Source: Myotis daubentonii (taxonomy: Eukaryota; Chordata; Mammalia; Chiroptera; Vespertilionidae). Taken from it: DNA of 64,000 bases. A program made the translations under genes and the position numbers. The notes under the pieces were generated by a model that did no database searches, was not told the DNA's origin, and saw only the letters and a program-made list of their open reading frames with translations. The stretch lies in assembly GCF_963259705.1 (NCBI RefSeq), contig NC_081851.1:61030855-61094854 (forward strand), written 5' to 3'. Below, in pieces: positions 23,429 to 63,861 of the stretch (position 1 is the stretch's first letter; each line of letters starts with the position of its first letter).

Positions 23429-24767
23429 ACTGCTCCGTCCTACACAGCACTTGGATACGTGCCTTGCTCCATCCATTCAGAAGGAAATGAAGACAATGCC
23501 CCCAGCCCCTTCTGTCTTTTATGACCTGGGTCTCAAAACAGTGCTGCATGTACCCAGTCTGGCTAAGTATCCTGAGAAAATTTCTTTAACTTCTGCTTCT
23601 AACACTTATTTATTATTTATTTTTCACAAGGATCTAAGGAGTCCACAGGACCAAGTGGGTTGGGTGGAGTTTCCAAATTCTCCCAAGCGTCCAGGCATAA
23701 CTAAGCCAAGCATCAAACACCCCTGTGTTTGTTCACAGCTTCAAATATATGCTCCAGATCAGGAGAGGCTGTGTGTCAGCCACACACATGCCCTTCTCCG
23801 CCAAGTCCGAGGGCCACCGGATCACCTGCTTCTCAGTCAGATGGCTTTTCAGAATAATGTCATTGAGACTTTCAAAAACAGTTTTTAATCATCTGTTCTA
23901 ATGGAGCAAGGAACAGAATGGCTCTATAAATGTCGACAATGGCCTTATTCTTTCCCAATCCTCCAGTGTTCATGTAGCCTACACTTTCTTTGTTCTACAT
24001 TTTATACTTGCCGAATTACTCAGCACATATTCACAACTGAGGCTCTATTTCCTGTATAATCATTGATCAAAAGTGAGAATGAAACGCTGTATTCTGCAAA
24101 TGTTGGATGCTACAATGCTTAATACGCATTTTTAAAATAAAATTGGACATTGTCAAAATATTTTCAGTTACTTTCCCATTGAAGCCAAACACATTAAGTT
24201 TGACCCAAATCCAGTGATGGGATCAGTGACAAAATAATTCAGATTTTTTTTTTAAATTTGTACAAAGTTTCCTTTGAAATCGGTAGCAATTCCGAATGTG
24301 GGCTAGCTCCAAGAAGCATTCTGCAGAATAAGAATCACATCCTCTATTTAATTAATCATTCTGTCCTTCTTCCCCATTTGAGTTGCATATCAATTTGACT
24401 TTTGGGGTTTTAAAAAAATGATTTTTGCAACCATCTAAATAAAGTTTCTTTTGATGTTATGATTATAGATAGTGGTGAGATTAAATTTATCTCTAATAAT
24501 GAAATGTATAGTAACCTGAAGATTAAAATTCCTTAGAAGAGTTTGTAAATCATAATAGTACTCAATTTTATTTTAACCCTCTTAATATTTTTATCATATA
24601 AATATTAAAGAGAATGTTTAAAAGTTTTAATGACTTTATCATCATATTAAAAGTACCTTTAAAATTTTTTCAAATTCTCTCCCAGCTCTGTCTGCATGCG
24701 TGTGTATATATATAGGGCTACCTAGGATCTGAGTTTTGATTCTATAACTTTCCTGCTATTATGGAGT

Positions 24768-24768
<1 letters not shown>
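23429..24768. other. Intergenic, nothing recognised
   Basis: A 145-codon open frame at 23451-23888 begins at an ordinary ATG but has no recognisable domain, no splice context and no similarity I know. Treated as chance. The remainder is AT-rich. Confidence 0.5.
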
Positions 24769-24851
<83 letters not shown>

Positions 24852-24862
24852 CACACACACAC
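24769..24862 (+). repeat. (TC)n(AC)n compound microsatellite
   Basis: TC run to about 24828, then AC run with one interruption. Confidence 0.95.
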
Positions 24863-26884
24863 ATACTCACATACATATCTATATACACATCTAACCTTTT
24901 AGTATTCTATAAATGTGTGGTACAGAACGTGTGGTCTATTTAAGCCAAACATTCAATTTTTTTAGGTGAGTGTGGAGGAGAAGGAGGATTGCACCTAATA
25001 GGCATTTCATCCCCGCTTCAAGATTCAAGTATGCTTCCTGTATTGCAGAAACCTGTAAGCCAGTCACATCTTCCTGACTCTCTTGCAGCTATGATGGAAG
25101 TGCTTAGGTTTCAACAACCAGATGCTTCCATGGAAGATGTGGAGAGCTATTTCTCTGATAGGCCTGGTTGTGGAGGCATTTTATTTTTCTTGAGTAGGGA
25201 CCCCACTGTTCAGTCATTAGCTCTGTGAACATCATGGGATAGTGAGTGCATCCATTTTGCTGGTTCAGGTAACAGATGGTATGGTATGTTCTGGAGCTGG
25301 CTGTAGAGGTGGCAGCTTCTTGATCCTGGTGGCTTCCAGACATTGGTTGGCATGATGTAGTTGTGAACTACAGCTGACTTCTTGGGGTGAGGTGGGCCAT
25401 TCCCAAGATATTTTTTATTTTGCTCAAATTAAAAAAAGACAGAAAGGATTGAGAGCTCAAACTTAGCAACAGTTATTAAGAGTTACTGATGGCTCCCAAT
25501 TATTTCACATTCTATCTTAATACCTTTTTAAGTGCGAGCAACTATTTGTTTAATTTTGTTTGATCTTTATTGCCACATGCAAGATGAATTTACTTTGATA
25601 AATTCTATTTAGTCTCAACTGGGGGCAGGATGCCGTGATGTGACTATTTTGGGGGGGAATTTATTTATTTATTTATTTAGTTTTATTGCTTAAAGTATTA
25701 CAAAGGGTATTACATATGTCTCCTTACCCCCCCCCCACCCTTGACAATCCCCTGGCCTCCCCTACCCCTGTGATGTGACTTTTTAAAGTAAAATTATTTT
25801 TAAAGATTAGTTCTAAAGTGCTATCAATTCATATGAGTCAGAGAGAAAGGTAAATTAATTTAAGTATTGTTTCTAAGACTAAGGATAAGTGGCTATAACT
25901 GATAACAAGAATCTGAATTTTACCTGTCAGTATGTCGTACATGAGCTAGTTTTTCTAAGGTCATTCTATTTAATTTTGCAGATTTATCACAAATCACTAT
26001 GTTTTTTAAAGAGGCTAAACACGGTGGCAGCTCTGACCCCAAAGCAGGCGTGCATGACCATAGCACTTGAAAGAGAATACTGCTGTGGTTACACTTGGCT
26101 ACTCAGTGAGCTAATAGTGTTGGAGGCACTTCCGGTGGGGTGCATCTTGTTTGAACGGTGGCTACTTTTCACCGTAACTAACCAAATGTGCATGGAAGTG
26201 AAGTGGCTAATTTGGGTATGAGGACCACAGTGCCACTTTCTTGGTGATCTCTGTGAAACAAGGGAAATGACATCATCACAACTAAGGTACTCCAATTGGA
26301 CAAAGTTTCATAGCAACTAACTGATTAGTCTCTGAAAGGACTTTGTTCTAAGCTGGATTTATGTTAAACGTGTCTTAATTAAGACATACCTCTCTGGTTC
26401 CAGTCCTTTGGAAACGTGACTCCACGATAAGGTGTGCTTGAAGGTTTTGTTTGATTTTTTTCAGGAGCTGAGGCAGGAAACAAAAGTTTTGTATTTTCAA
26501 TGAAATAGCAGCGATATTGGAAATTGAGTTTTGGTATGAAGAGCTCATAGTTTGCACCTTTAGTTGCGCAAATGATGCATCCAGTAGAAAATGGTGACAC
26601 GTTCCTCATAATTTCTGAGGCTTTTTAAAAAATAGAAATTACATTTTAAAAACAAACACTAAAACAGTGCATTATATTTGTAATTTCCCATGGAAGATAA
26701 TTGAATTTCCTTAAACCAATAAAAATGGTGACAATGATCATTTATTTACCCCTTCCCATAATTAAAGTTGTATATGCCCTGGTAAAAATTAGTGAATGAA
26801 TTAGTATCATGACAAGTGACTATAAACTAGATCTCTATGTTCATGGTAGTAAACACAATAATTAAATCATCCATCCTCTTAATG
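24863..26884. other. Intergenic, short L1 3' end only
   Basis: Apart from the L1 piece at 25646-25769, nothing recognised. Frames at 25889-26221 and 26379-26609 look like chance. Confidence 0.5.
25646..25769 (-). mobile_element. Short L1 3' end
   Basis: Duplication GTGATGTGACT (25635-25645, 25770-25780). Only about 120 nt of 3' end were copied. Confidence 0.75.
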
Positions 26885-27120
26885 AAGAGTATTGGCTCTG
26901 GAATTAGATTGCTTGGGTTCCAATCCTGGCTCTCTAGTTTACTGTGTCTTCTAGAGCATGTCTCTCAACCTCTCCTACATTGTTTCTTTACTTGTAAAAT
27001 GGACCAGTAGTAATGCCTCTGTTGGGGGGCTTCTGTCAGCATTTATTGACATGATTCTTGTAGCAGTTAGCACAGCGCCTGACACAATGTAAAGGGCTGT
27101 TATTATTATTGCTGCGTGTA
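26885..27120 (+). repeat. MIR element
   Basis: Nearly complete: GGCTCTGGAATTAGATTGCT head, CTCAACCTCTCCTACATTG, TTGTAAAATGGACCAGTAGT core and AGCACAGCGCCTGACACAAT tail. Confidence 0.85.
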
Positions 27121-28499
27121 TATTCTGTGTGCCTTGTAGCCTATCTTTGGGCTACAACTTGATGGCAAGCTTTCCTCAATGTGATTGCAAGCACTGAGAA
27201 GGCAGGGACCAGCTCATAATAGTTTTTAGTCCCTGCATGACTTAGTACAATGTCTTATGAATTACATAATCAGCAATGAGATTTAAAACTAAAGGGCAAT
27301 TTGGGGATAGATTACAAAGGACCTTGACTATCAGTTTCCCCAGGCCTGTTCTGGACCTGTCTCCCGCTCTAGTATAACCCCTGACTCCTCCTTGAATTAT
27401 GGCATAGGGAGTTCAAGGCTGCTTCCTACCCCAATCAACAGCAGACCAACGAATTAAGCACACAGACCGTTGGTTCTCTGGCTGAGCCTGTATGTAGTAG
27501 TACAAAAGATGCCAGATGGACATGTCTTTTAGGAGCTGTTTCTGAGTCTTTTAGGCATGTCTGACTACAGGCAGTGTATAATTTCTTTATCTCATCTAAG
27601 TTAAGTTAGGCAGAATACAATTTGTGCCCTCATTCTTTTCCTTTTCTCATGGGATAAGCTAGTTAGCATTTTTCTTATCAAAGAACCTACTGTCACAGTC
27701 TGAACAACTCATCTACTGCAGGCTCAAAGGTCACCCAAGGTCAATGTGCTGACCTTTGTCTTTTAAACATGTTAAGTTTTGCTTCTTCAGTTTTTTTTTT
27801 TTTTTACCTAACAATTTGATTTAAGCTAGTCCAAAAAAGAATCAAGTTTAATACTTGTACATATTGACTTCTACTTACAGTTCGTGAAGTAAACACCAAG
27901 TATAGCCGCAAGATTCAGCAAGCCTGGGTTTCCTTACCGCTTGGTGTGAGAGTTGCACTTTAACCTGGTAGAATCCATAGGTTGGATGAAGGCTTTGAGA
28001 ATTTAAAATATTTTCATCATCACACAAACTATTTGGAACGTTTATATAAGGACTTCAGGCTCCTCTCATTCTTCCCAGTGCTCTGCCGATGACATTTCCT
28101 GGTCTGCAGCAGCTCTGCAGCTCCCTCTTTCATATTTCTTCTGTCCATTTTCACTCGATCTTAATTTACAAAATAAATTCCCAATTTTTTAGTTCCTATT
28201 TGTTAGTGATTACTTGTAGCCATACACAGATTTGATTGTAGCATTATGGTGTGAAAAAGCTTGCGATTGGATTCCAAAATGACAGGCAGTATAAATTATA
28301 AAGTACAAAACACTGTGTTAAAGTACTGTCAGCAACAAATAAAAATGGTAAAAAAATGTTTTGGAAAGGAGAGAGAACGAGGCTGGGAGAGGAGACAATT
28401 CACACCTAGCAAAGGAAGAGCCACATTTAGGAAAGAATGTGAGGGACAAGGACAATGGAAAAACTTAAGTGACTTTACTTTTAATAACTATGGTTAACA
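27121..28499. other. Intergenic, nothing recognised
   Basis: T-run at 27790-27804. No repeat or exon identified. Confidence 0.5.
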
Positions 28500-29345
28500 T
28501 AACAAAAATAAAATCTGATTAACATACAATATATTAGTTTCATATATGCAATATAGTCATTCAACATTTGTATATTTAACAAAGGGATCACGGTGATAAA
28601 TCTAGCAAGCATCTGAAACCGTGCAAAGTTATCACATTATTGAAAACTATATTCCCTATCCTGTACATCACCATGACCGATTTATAACTGGAAATCTGTA
28701 CTTCTTATTCCCCTTCATATTTTTTGCCCTTTCCCCCACCTCCTTCCCCTCTGGGAAACATCAGTTTGTTTTGTGTATCTATAAATCTGTTTCTGTTGTA
28801 TCTTTAGATTCCACATATAAATAAAATCATATGGTATTTGTTCTATCAGATTTCTTTCACCTAGCAAATATCCTCTAGGTCAGTGGTTCTCAACCTTCCT
28901 AATGCTGCGACGCGACCCTTTAATACAGTTCCTCATGTTGTGGTGACCCCCAATTTCATTGTTACAAATTGAACATAATTAAAGCATAGTGATTAATCAC
29001 AAAAACAATATGTAACTATATATGTGTTTTCCGATGGTCTTAGGCGACCCCTGTGAAAGGGTCGTTCGCCCCCCAAAGGGGTCGCGACCCACAGGTTGAG
29101 AACCGCTGCTCTAGGTCCATCCATGTTGTCACAAATGACAAGACTTTACTTCTTTTCATGGCTCAGTAATATCCCACTGAATCTATGTACCACAACTTCT
29201 TTATCCATTCATCTATCAATGGGCACTTAGATTGCTTTCATAGCTTGGCTTTTGCAAATCATGCTGCAGTGAACATAAGGGTGCATGTACTTTCAGGCAG
29301 TGTTTTCTTTGGATAGATACCCAGAAGTGAAATTGCTGGGTATGG
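28500..29345 (-). mobile_element. Old L1 3' end, split by a SPIN-like element
   Basis: Minus-strand L1 3' UTR (28500-28872) and ORF2 C-terminal remnant (29117-29345) continue each other across the hAT insertion. Confidence 0.8.
28881..29108 (-). mobile_element. SPIN-like non-autonomous hAT element nested in L1
   Basis: Perfect 8-bp duplication CTCTAGGT (28873-28880, 29109-29116). The flanking L1 sequence resumes directly after it, so this insertion is younger than the L1. Confidence 0.88.
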
Positions 29346-30124
29346 ACCCTCAGCAGCCCTCCAAGGATTAAGTCACAAAGGGCATTAGGTTGCATTCGAT
29401 TTGCCAGTGACTCTCTTGGAAGATACAATGGATCTTTCTTTCCCCAGGACCACTCATTCGGTATCGTTGAGCCCTAACTTGTGCAGGGGACTGTCCTGGA
29501 ACTAGGTTTGCAAAGATGGAAAGAGCAGTTCCTGTCTTCAAACGCTTTTAGACTTTTAAACAGAACATCCTAAGAGGTAAGTACAAAGGGCCCAGTTGCA
29601 AAAAGAGAAAGTAGCAACTAGAAGCTTGGAAGAGTCCTCAAGGCTCCACAGGAAACGAGCTGTGATCCAAAGGGAATTGGAATAGGCTTTCGTATCTTTC
29701 AAAAATTAATGATGTGACGTAGATCAGCTCGTCCATAAAGAAAAGGGTTGGGATGATGAAATTTTATATGGAAGGTTTAAAACATTTAATTGGATCAAGA
29801 ACTTACACAGATTAGTCCCCTACAATTGTCAGGAAAGAAGAAAGGCCCAGAGGATAAATGAGTGCTAACTGATCAAACTGACATTCCCCGAGCACTTGCT
29901 GCATTTAGTCAATGCCCACTAAATATCTCCAATATCCAGTTAGGGGCAGGGAGCCCACCATTTCTATCAGATTCTGCACACAGCATAGGAAGAAGGCTAC
30001 TTTCACAGTTCCAGGCCCTTTCCTCCCCTCTCCTCCTGTAGCTGTGGGCCGTGTGAGGCAGATCTGCAGGAAGTCTAGTGGTTTTTCCTTCTTTTTCACA
30101 TGACAAATACAAGCATTTAAATGA
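29346..30124. other. Upstream flank of HNRNPLL, nothing recognised
   Basis: Non-repetitive sequence between the L1 remnant and the CpG island; it could hold distal promoter elements but none is evident. Confidence 0.5.
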
Positions 30125-30604
30125 GGGCGGTTAACACCCGCAGCCCGAACACCTTTGTTCGCCTCCCCGCCCGTGCAGCCTCAGGTTAAGCCTAACAGCG
30201 CCAACCGCCCGGTGGCTGCAACCGCTCCCAGCAGGCGCGCGGCGAGCGTTGCGCGGTCAGGACTCCCCGGCCCGGGTCGAGTTGGGAAGGAACCGGGAAG
30301 GCGAGGGCGGGCCGTGGGGGCTTTTGACGAACAGTCCGTGTAGCCAATGGGAAGCCTGGTCGGCTTTTCCACCTGCCAATAGGGAAGGAGACAAAGGTTG
30401 TGGGGGGCGCTTCCCGCGGGCTGCGGCTGGATTCCATCCTGCGCGGCGACAGCGCAGGCGGAGGCGGGGGCGGGGGCGGAGGCTGAGCCTGGGCGGCGGG
30501 CAGCGGATCCGGGGAGGAGGGAAGACCGGAAGCCACGGTCGCGTCCCATCCTTAGATTCGCTCCCTCGGGGTGGGACGGAGACGGCGGAGCGGGGTGAGG
30601 CCGA

Positions 30605-30619
30605 ATGTTGGCTCCTTAA
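30605..30619 (+). other. Minimal upstream ORF (4 codons) in the HNRNPLL 5' leader
   Basis: ATG TTG GCT CCT TAA lies 218 nt before the main ATG and is the only upstream ATG I see between 30560 and 30823. It matters only if the transcript starts upstream of 30605. The main reading frame itself stays open upstream of 30823 to about 30571 but contains no ATG there. Confidence 0.4.
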
Positions 30620-30822
30620 CACAAGGGAGCGGCCGCTCGGGAGCCTCCTCCCCGGGCGCTCTCCGTAGCCACCGGCTCCTGGGCGCGCCGCCCCAGTGGA
30701 CGGCCCGGCCGCGCACACCCGGCCGCAGACGCGCTGCCCGCGCGGGGACTGACCGGCGGCCCGAGGCCCGCACCACGCCGCCACCCCCGCCCGCCTGCCC
30801 GCCGGTCCCTCCGGCCGTCGCC

Positions 30823-59382
<28,560 letters not shown>

Positions 59383-59506
59383 GAGAAGAGCATGTTAGAA
59401 TTTATGTTCATGGTTATTACAATTTTAAAGCTATACTTCATTTGAGAAATCGAAAATGGTTGATCTAATGTTGCCTTGCTTACTTTGACTTAAGATCCTG
59501 TTCTGT

Positions 59507-59512
59507 AATAAA
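59507..59512 (+). terminator. Proximal poly(A) signal of HNRNPLL
   Basis: AATAAA 125 nt after the stop codon, followed about 12-30 nt on by T/G-rich sequence. Confidence 0.5.
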
Positions 59513-59803
59513 TATTTTGCCTTGAGTAAATCTGTTGTAAACTTACATATTGAATTGTTTTCATTTTAAAATAGAATGTCATAATGTAGACTATCTACAG
59601 CTTCCTTGTAGATTGCTCAGATATATCATTTCTAATCTTATTATTTTTCTTCCACAGTGAAAATATATTTGCATTCTTAATGCTAATTATCTGCAAGTAT
59701 TTTTCCATTGTGTATGAGATTAATGCAGGTGAAAGTATTGCATTTTAATATTATAGAATTCCTATTAAATGTTTAGATGTTTAAGTATATTGCAGTTATT
59801 CAT

Positions 59804-59809
59804 AATAAA
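59804..59809 (+). terminator. Second poly(A) signal of HNRNPLL
   Basis: AATAAA in a TTCATAATAAACAT context, 422 nt after the stop codon. Downstream GT-rich sequence is weak. Confidence 0.35.
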
Positions 59810-60812
59810 CATAACTTGTATTTATTAAGTATTTTAATCAAGTTTGAGAATAACATACACATATTAAATTTTAAGTACTACAGATTTAACTGATTTTATA
59901 TTTCTGAAAGGCTAACAGACATATGGGTACACTTGTACAGTATGCACTCAAACTTATTTAATTTTTTTTTTAAGTCATTGTCCATTTGTATTGACACACC
60001 TCTGTTTCTAGTTCCAGTTTGGGAATTTTATAAAGGTACAACACTGAGTTAATGTGTTCATCTTCATTGGTTGCATGTGACTTGATCTTGAAAACATGTC
60101 TAGTATTTGACATTGAGATTTTAATAGAAGTTATGATTAACGGTGTCTCTTCTAGATAATCTGAGATCCATGGACGGGCTTTAGGGAGTCTGTGAACCCC
60201 CTAAAATTGTATGTAGAACTTTGGGTACTTGCATTTTTATTTTTTACTCTTGAATCCATCAGTAATATATGTATTTTTCTATATGGTGTAAGGTATACGG
60301 ATCTAGTTTTATTTTTATTCCAAACAGATAGCTATTTGTTTCGACACCATTTATTAAACATTCTTTCTCCCAGTGGATCTGTTTTTGTTTTTTTCCTTTA
60401 TTTGTGAAATAATATATCTCATACAGAGGGCAAATAAGACGCAAGGACGAAACATGGGATTTTAAGAGACTATTGAACACTTGTTATCAAGGTCATAGCT
60501 TTTTTGTTATAGAAAACTGATACAGTGATTTTTATTTTCATCTTAAAAGAAGGGAGAATATGTTTCATCTACCCAGAATAACTGTGAAGTTCAAGTTGGC
60601 AATAGTAGTTTTGTGATCTTGAGACTTTTAAACAAATTTGCATATAGAAATTCCATTTAGATCTTTTCTAAAAGCTTTATTTTGAATTTTAACATAAAGA
60701 AGACAGTTTGCCTTAATCTTTTTAGAAATGAGCTATAACAAATTTAAGAGCTATCTAATAGAAAGTTTAGATAGAAACTAAACACATTAACCTTTATTTC
60801 CCCTTAAATTTT

Positions 60813-61031
60813 TTTTTTATATAAATTTTATTGATTTTTTACAGAGAGGAAGGGAGAGAGATAGATAGCTAGAAACATCGATGAGAGAGAAACATCGATC
60901 AGCTGCCTCCTGCACATCTCCTACTGGGGATGTGCCCGCAACCCAGGTATATGCCCTTGACCGGAATCGAACCCGGGACCTTTCGGTCCGCAGGCTGACG
61001 CTCTATCCACTGAGCCAAACCAGTTTCGGCT
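60813..61031 (-). mobile_element. Ves SINE in the HNRNPLL 3' UTR
   Basis: 13-bp duplication CCCCTTAAATTTT (60800-60812, 61032-61044). Antisense to the gene, so no AATAAA is added in the sense direction. Confidence 0.94.
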
Positions 61032-61110
61032 CCCCTTAAATTTTGACAACAGTGGACCAATATCTCTTTAGCCCTGTAAAGATTTAGAAAAATACAAATT
61101 CAGCCTAGAA

Positions 61111-61376
61111 CAGCGATTTTCAATCTTTTTCATCTCATGGCACACATAAACTAATTACTAAAATTTTGCAGCATACCAAAAGATATATCTTTTTGCCAAT
61201 CTGACAAAAAAAAATAGGTATAATTTTGATTCATTCACATTGAGTGGCTATTGTTGTGGTGGCTGTTACCATTTTTTAATTTGACAATCTAAGGGAAAAG
61301 AGATTAATGCCCCTGACTAACTAGTCAGATATTGCATGTTTTAAATATTCATGCAGCACACCAATTGAAAATTGCT
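61111..61376. mobile_element. Non-autonomous hAT element in the HNRNPLL 3' UTR
   Basis: Same family and length as the copy at 50092. Ends CAGCGATTTTCAATC / ATTGAAAATTGCTG. The duplication is eroded. Confidence 0.6.
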
Positions 61377-61523
61377 GATCTTTAGAGCATTTTAGGCCCT
61401 TATCATGGAATCCAGTAAGTTATGCCAAGAGTAACTTGCATATGAACTGTTAAGTGTATGATACTGGGCTGTGTATATTCCTCATTCATTGCCAATTTAA
61501 TACCTAAATTTATCTAACTTGAC

Positions 61524-61533
61524 AATAAATAAA
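61524..61533 (+). terminator. Distal poly(A) signal pair of HNRNPLL
   Basis: Two overlapping AATAAA hexamers followed by a T-run and TCC/TGT-rich DNA, a strong-looking 3' end. An L1 insertion follows 160 bp on. Confidence 0.5.
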
Positions 61534-61695
61534 GCTTTTTTTTTCCTCCCCTGTAAATACTGTTCTTATAATACTATAAATACAGTTGCTGTTAAATTGA
61601 AATCTTAATTTTAAAAAAATTACTTGTGACTTTTGTAAAGTTGTCTCTTTTCCTTCCCCTCTGAAAACTAATATGAATGTCAGTGTTATAGATTA

Positions 61696-62925
61696 TTGTT
61701 TTTTTAATTCTTTATTGTTTAAAGCAGCGGTTGCCAACCTTTTGGACCTCACGGACCACCAGTCGTCTGCAGACCACCCGTTGGCAACCGCTGCTCCAAA
61801 GGTTTCCTTAAACTAGCGGTCACCAACCTTTGGGACCTCACGAACCAGCAGTGGTCAGCGGACCACTGGTTGGCAACTGCTGGTTTAAAGTATTACATAT
61901 AGTATTAACCTTTACCCCCCATTGACCTCTCCCCGGCCCACCCCATCCCTCAGCACATGCCCTCACCCACCCCTAGCTTCTATGTCCATTGGTTATGCTT
62001 ATATGCATGCATAAAAGTCCTTCGGTTGATCTCTTACCCCCGTCCCCGTCCCCGCCCCCCCCCCCCGTCCCCCAACCCTTCCCAGCCTTCCAGCTGTAGT
62101 TTGACTGATTCTGTTCGAGGCTGCTCTGCCTCTGTATCTGTTTTTGTTGATCAGTTTATGTTGTTCATTATATTCCACAAATGATTGAGATCCTGTGATA
62201 TTTTTCTTTCTCTGACTGGCTTATTTTGCTTAGTATAATGCTCTCCATGTCCATTCATGCTGTTGTGAATGGTAAGAGTTCTTTCTCTTTTATAGCAGTG
62301 TCGTATTCCATTGTGTGGATGTACCACAGTTTTTTAATCCACTCATCTGCTGATGGGCACCTAGGCTGTTTACAAATACTAGCTATTTTAAATTGTGCTG
62401 CTATGAAGATAGGGGTGCATATATCCTTTGTGATTGGTGTTTCTGGTTTCTTGGGATATATTCCTAGAAGTGGGATCACTGGATCAAATGGGAGTTCCAT
62501 TTTTAATTTTTTGAGGAATCTTCATACTGTTTTCGACAGTGGCTGCACCAGTCTGCATTCCCACCAGCAGTGCACGAGGGTTCCTTTTTCTCCACATCCT
62601 CGCCAGCACTTGTTGTTTGTTGTTCATAGCCATTCTGACAGGTGTGAGATGGTGCCTCATTGTCGTTTTGATTTGCATCTCTCAGATGATTAGTGACTTT
62701 GAGCATGTTTTCATATGTCTCTTGGCCTTCTGTATGTCCACTTGCAAAAAGTGTCTACTAGGTATTTAAGTCCTTTGCCCATTTTTTGATTGGGTTGTTA
62801 AGATGTATGAGTTCCCTGTAATTTTTTTGAGATTAGGCCCTTACCAGGTAAAACATTGGCAAATATGTTCTCTTATGCAGTGGTCTTTCTTGTAGTTTTG
62901 TTGATGGCTTGTTTTGCTGTGCAGA
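61696..62925 (-). mobile_element. 5'-truncated L1 (ORF2 C-terminus and 3' UTR)
   Basis: 14-bp duplication AGTGTTATAGATTA (61682-61695, 62926-62939). On the minus strand, ORF2 C-terminal fragments occur in several frames ([15 protein letters not shown] and similar), then C-poor 3' UTR and tail. The reading frame is broken. A composite hAT element sits in the tail. Confidence 0.9.
61725..61882. mobile_element. Composite (double-palindrome) hAT miniature element inside L1
   Basis: Two adjacent units of about 69 bp, each an imperfect palindrome (CAGCGGTTGCCAACC...GGTTGGCAACCGCTG, then TAGCGGTCACCAACC...GGTTGGCAACTGCTG), joined by a 20-bp spacer. The exact 8-bp duplication GTTTAAAG lies only at the outer edges (61717-61724, 61883-61890), so the pair inserted as one unit into the L1 tail. 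Confidence 0.8.
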
Positions 62926-62939
62926 AGTGTTATAGATTA

Positions 62940-63454
62940 CTAGTATTTTGTGCCTAAGATTTTAGTAAACCTGTGAATGGTGACAAGGCCTACGTAATTT
63001 AGATTTGCTTTAAGTGGTACTGACTTTTAGATATGAACTCTGTCTTAATGTCCTATCCTCCCCACCAACTTTTAGATATGAACTCTGTCTTAATGTCCTA
63101 TCCTCCCCACCAAATGACAAGTAAAGTCTTCAGGTGCAGACTGGTTGGTAAGCTGGTTCTTGCTAATATCTGCACTGGTGTGTCAGTCCGGTACTGTTGC
63201 CATCAGTGATTTCTTTGACAGTTTACTTGGGCATCTCCACTGTTAATGGAGTTTGCTTTGGAAACACTCCCTTTTAGCCTTAATGACAATGTTATTCCCT
63301 GGGCTATCTTTCTGCTTTTAGGAGAACGTGAAAAAGTAGATTTTATAGATATAAAGAAATAATATGGCGTTGAGTGTATTTTTTAAATATTGAAATTCCA
63401 TTCCATATCCAATTACATATTTGATAATAAATTTGGTAAAGAATTATAAATTTA
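62940..63454. other. Downstream intergenic sequence
   Basis: Holds the 45-bp tandem duplication; otherwise nothing recognised before the terminal Helitron. Confidence 0.5.
63023..63112 (+). repeat. Perfect 45-bp tandem duplication
   Basis: Two identical copies of a unit beginning ACTTTTAGATATGAACTC and ending CCCCACCA. Confidence 0.97.
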
Positions 63455-63861
63455 CTAGTAGCCCATCGCATGATATCGCGCGTAGGCTGCCCGCCGCTTC
63501 CTCTGGAGCCGGTGGGAACCACAGCGTGCCGCCAGGACCAGGAGGGACCCGCGCCGATTCCATGGAAGGCGTGAGGCCGTCTCTCCAGGCCTGCTCTCAG
63601 CCGTAGAGGATGCGGGCCGACCCCCCTGTCCCTGTACCTGTCACTGTCCCTGTCCCTGTCCCTGTCCGTGTCTGCTGCTCCGAGGGGCCGGCCTGGGGGT
63701 GGGGAGGGGGCATGGCGGCTCCCTGGCCTCCCCTGTCTTGTCTCCGTCTCCGCTCCGGGCCTCACCTGCGTGGGCAACCTCCCCCGGCCGCTGGTGACCC
63801 GTTATGGCATCCTGGCCTAATTTGCATATTTACTCTTTTTATATATATAGATATATATAGA
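63455..63861 (-). mobile_element. Helitron with GC-rich interior
   Basis: 407 bp. On the minus strand it starts A|TCTATATATATC, ends CTAG|T, and is inserted between A and T. The GCATGATATCGCGCG segment replaces the usual GTGCAC hairpin near the 3' end. The body (63480-63790) is strongly GC- and CpG-rich and includes a (CCTGTC)n minisatellite at 63629-63665, unlike the AT-rich flanks and unlike the other Helitrons here. Confidence 0.75.

Larger units (their letters stand above)
59383..61545 (+). other. HNRNPLL: HNRNPLL 3' UTR (probable extent)
   Basis: AT-rich sequence after the stop. AATAAA signals lie at 59507-59512, 59804-59809 and as an overlapping pair at 61524-61533. The last would give a UTR of about 2.16 kb. 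It contains an antisense Ves SINE and an hAT miniature element. Which signal is used cannot be read from the sequence. Confidence 0.6.

Noticed and set aside
23451..23888. 145-codon plus-strand open frame
   Set aside because: No recognised domain, and no promoter, splice or poly(A) context; length is within chance for 64 kb of mixed sequence.
24769..24862. Possible Z-DNA or regulatory role of the TC/AC array
   Set aside because: Ordinary microsatellite in intergenic DNA with no gene nearby; nothing specific supports a function.
62226..62693. 155-codon plus-strand frame with hydrophobic stretches
   Set aside because: It is the antisense of L1 ORF2 sequence, a known source of spurious frames.
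63343..63777. 144-codon minus-strand frame with Asp-Arg repeats
   Set aside because: It translates the (CCTGTC)n array and the Helitron end, then runs into AT-rich flank; no domain is seen.
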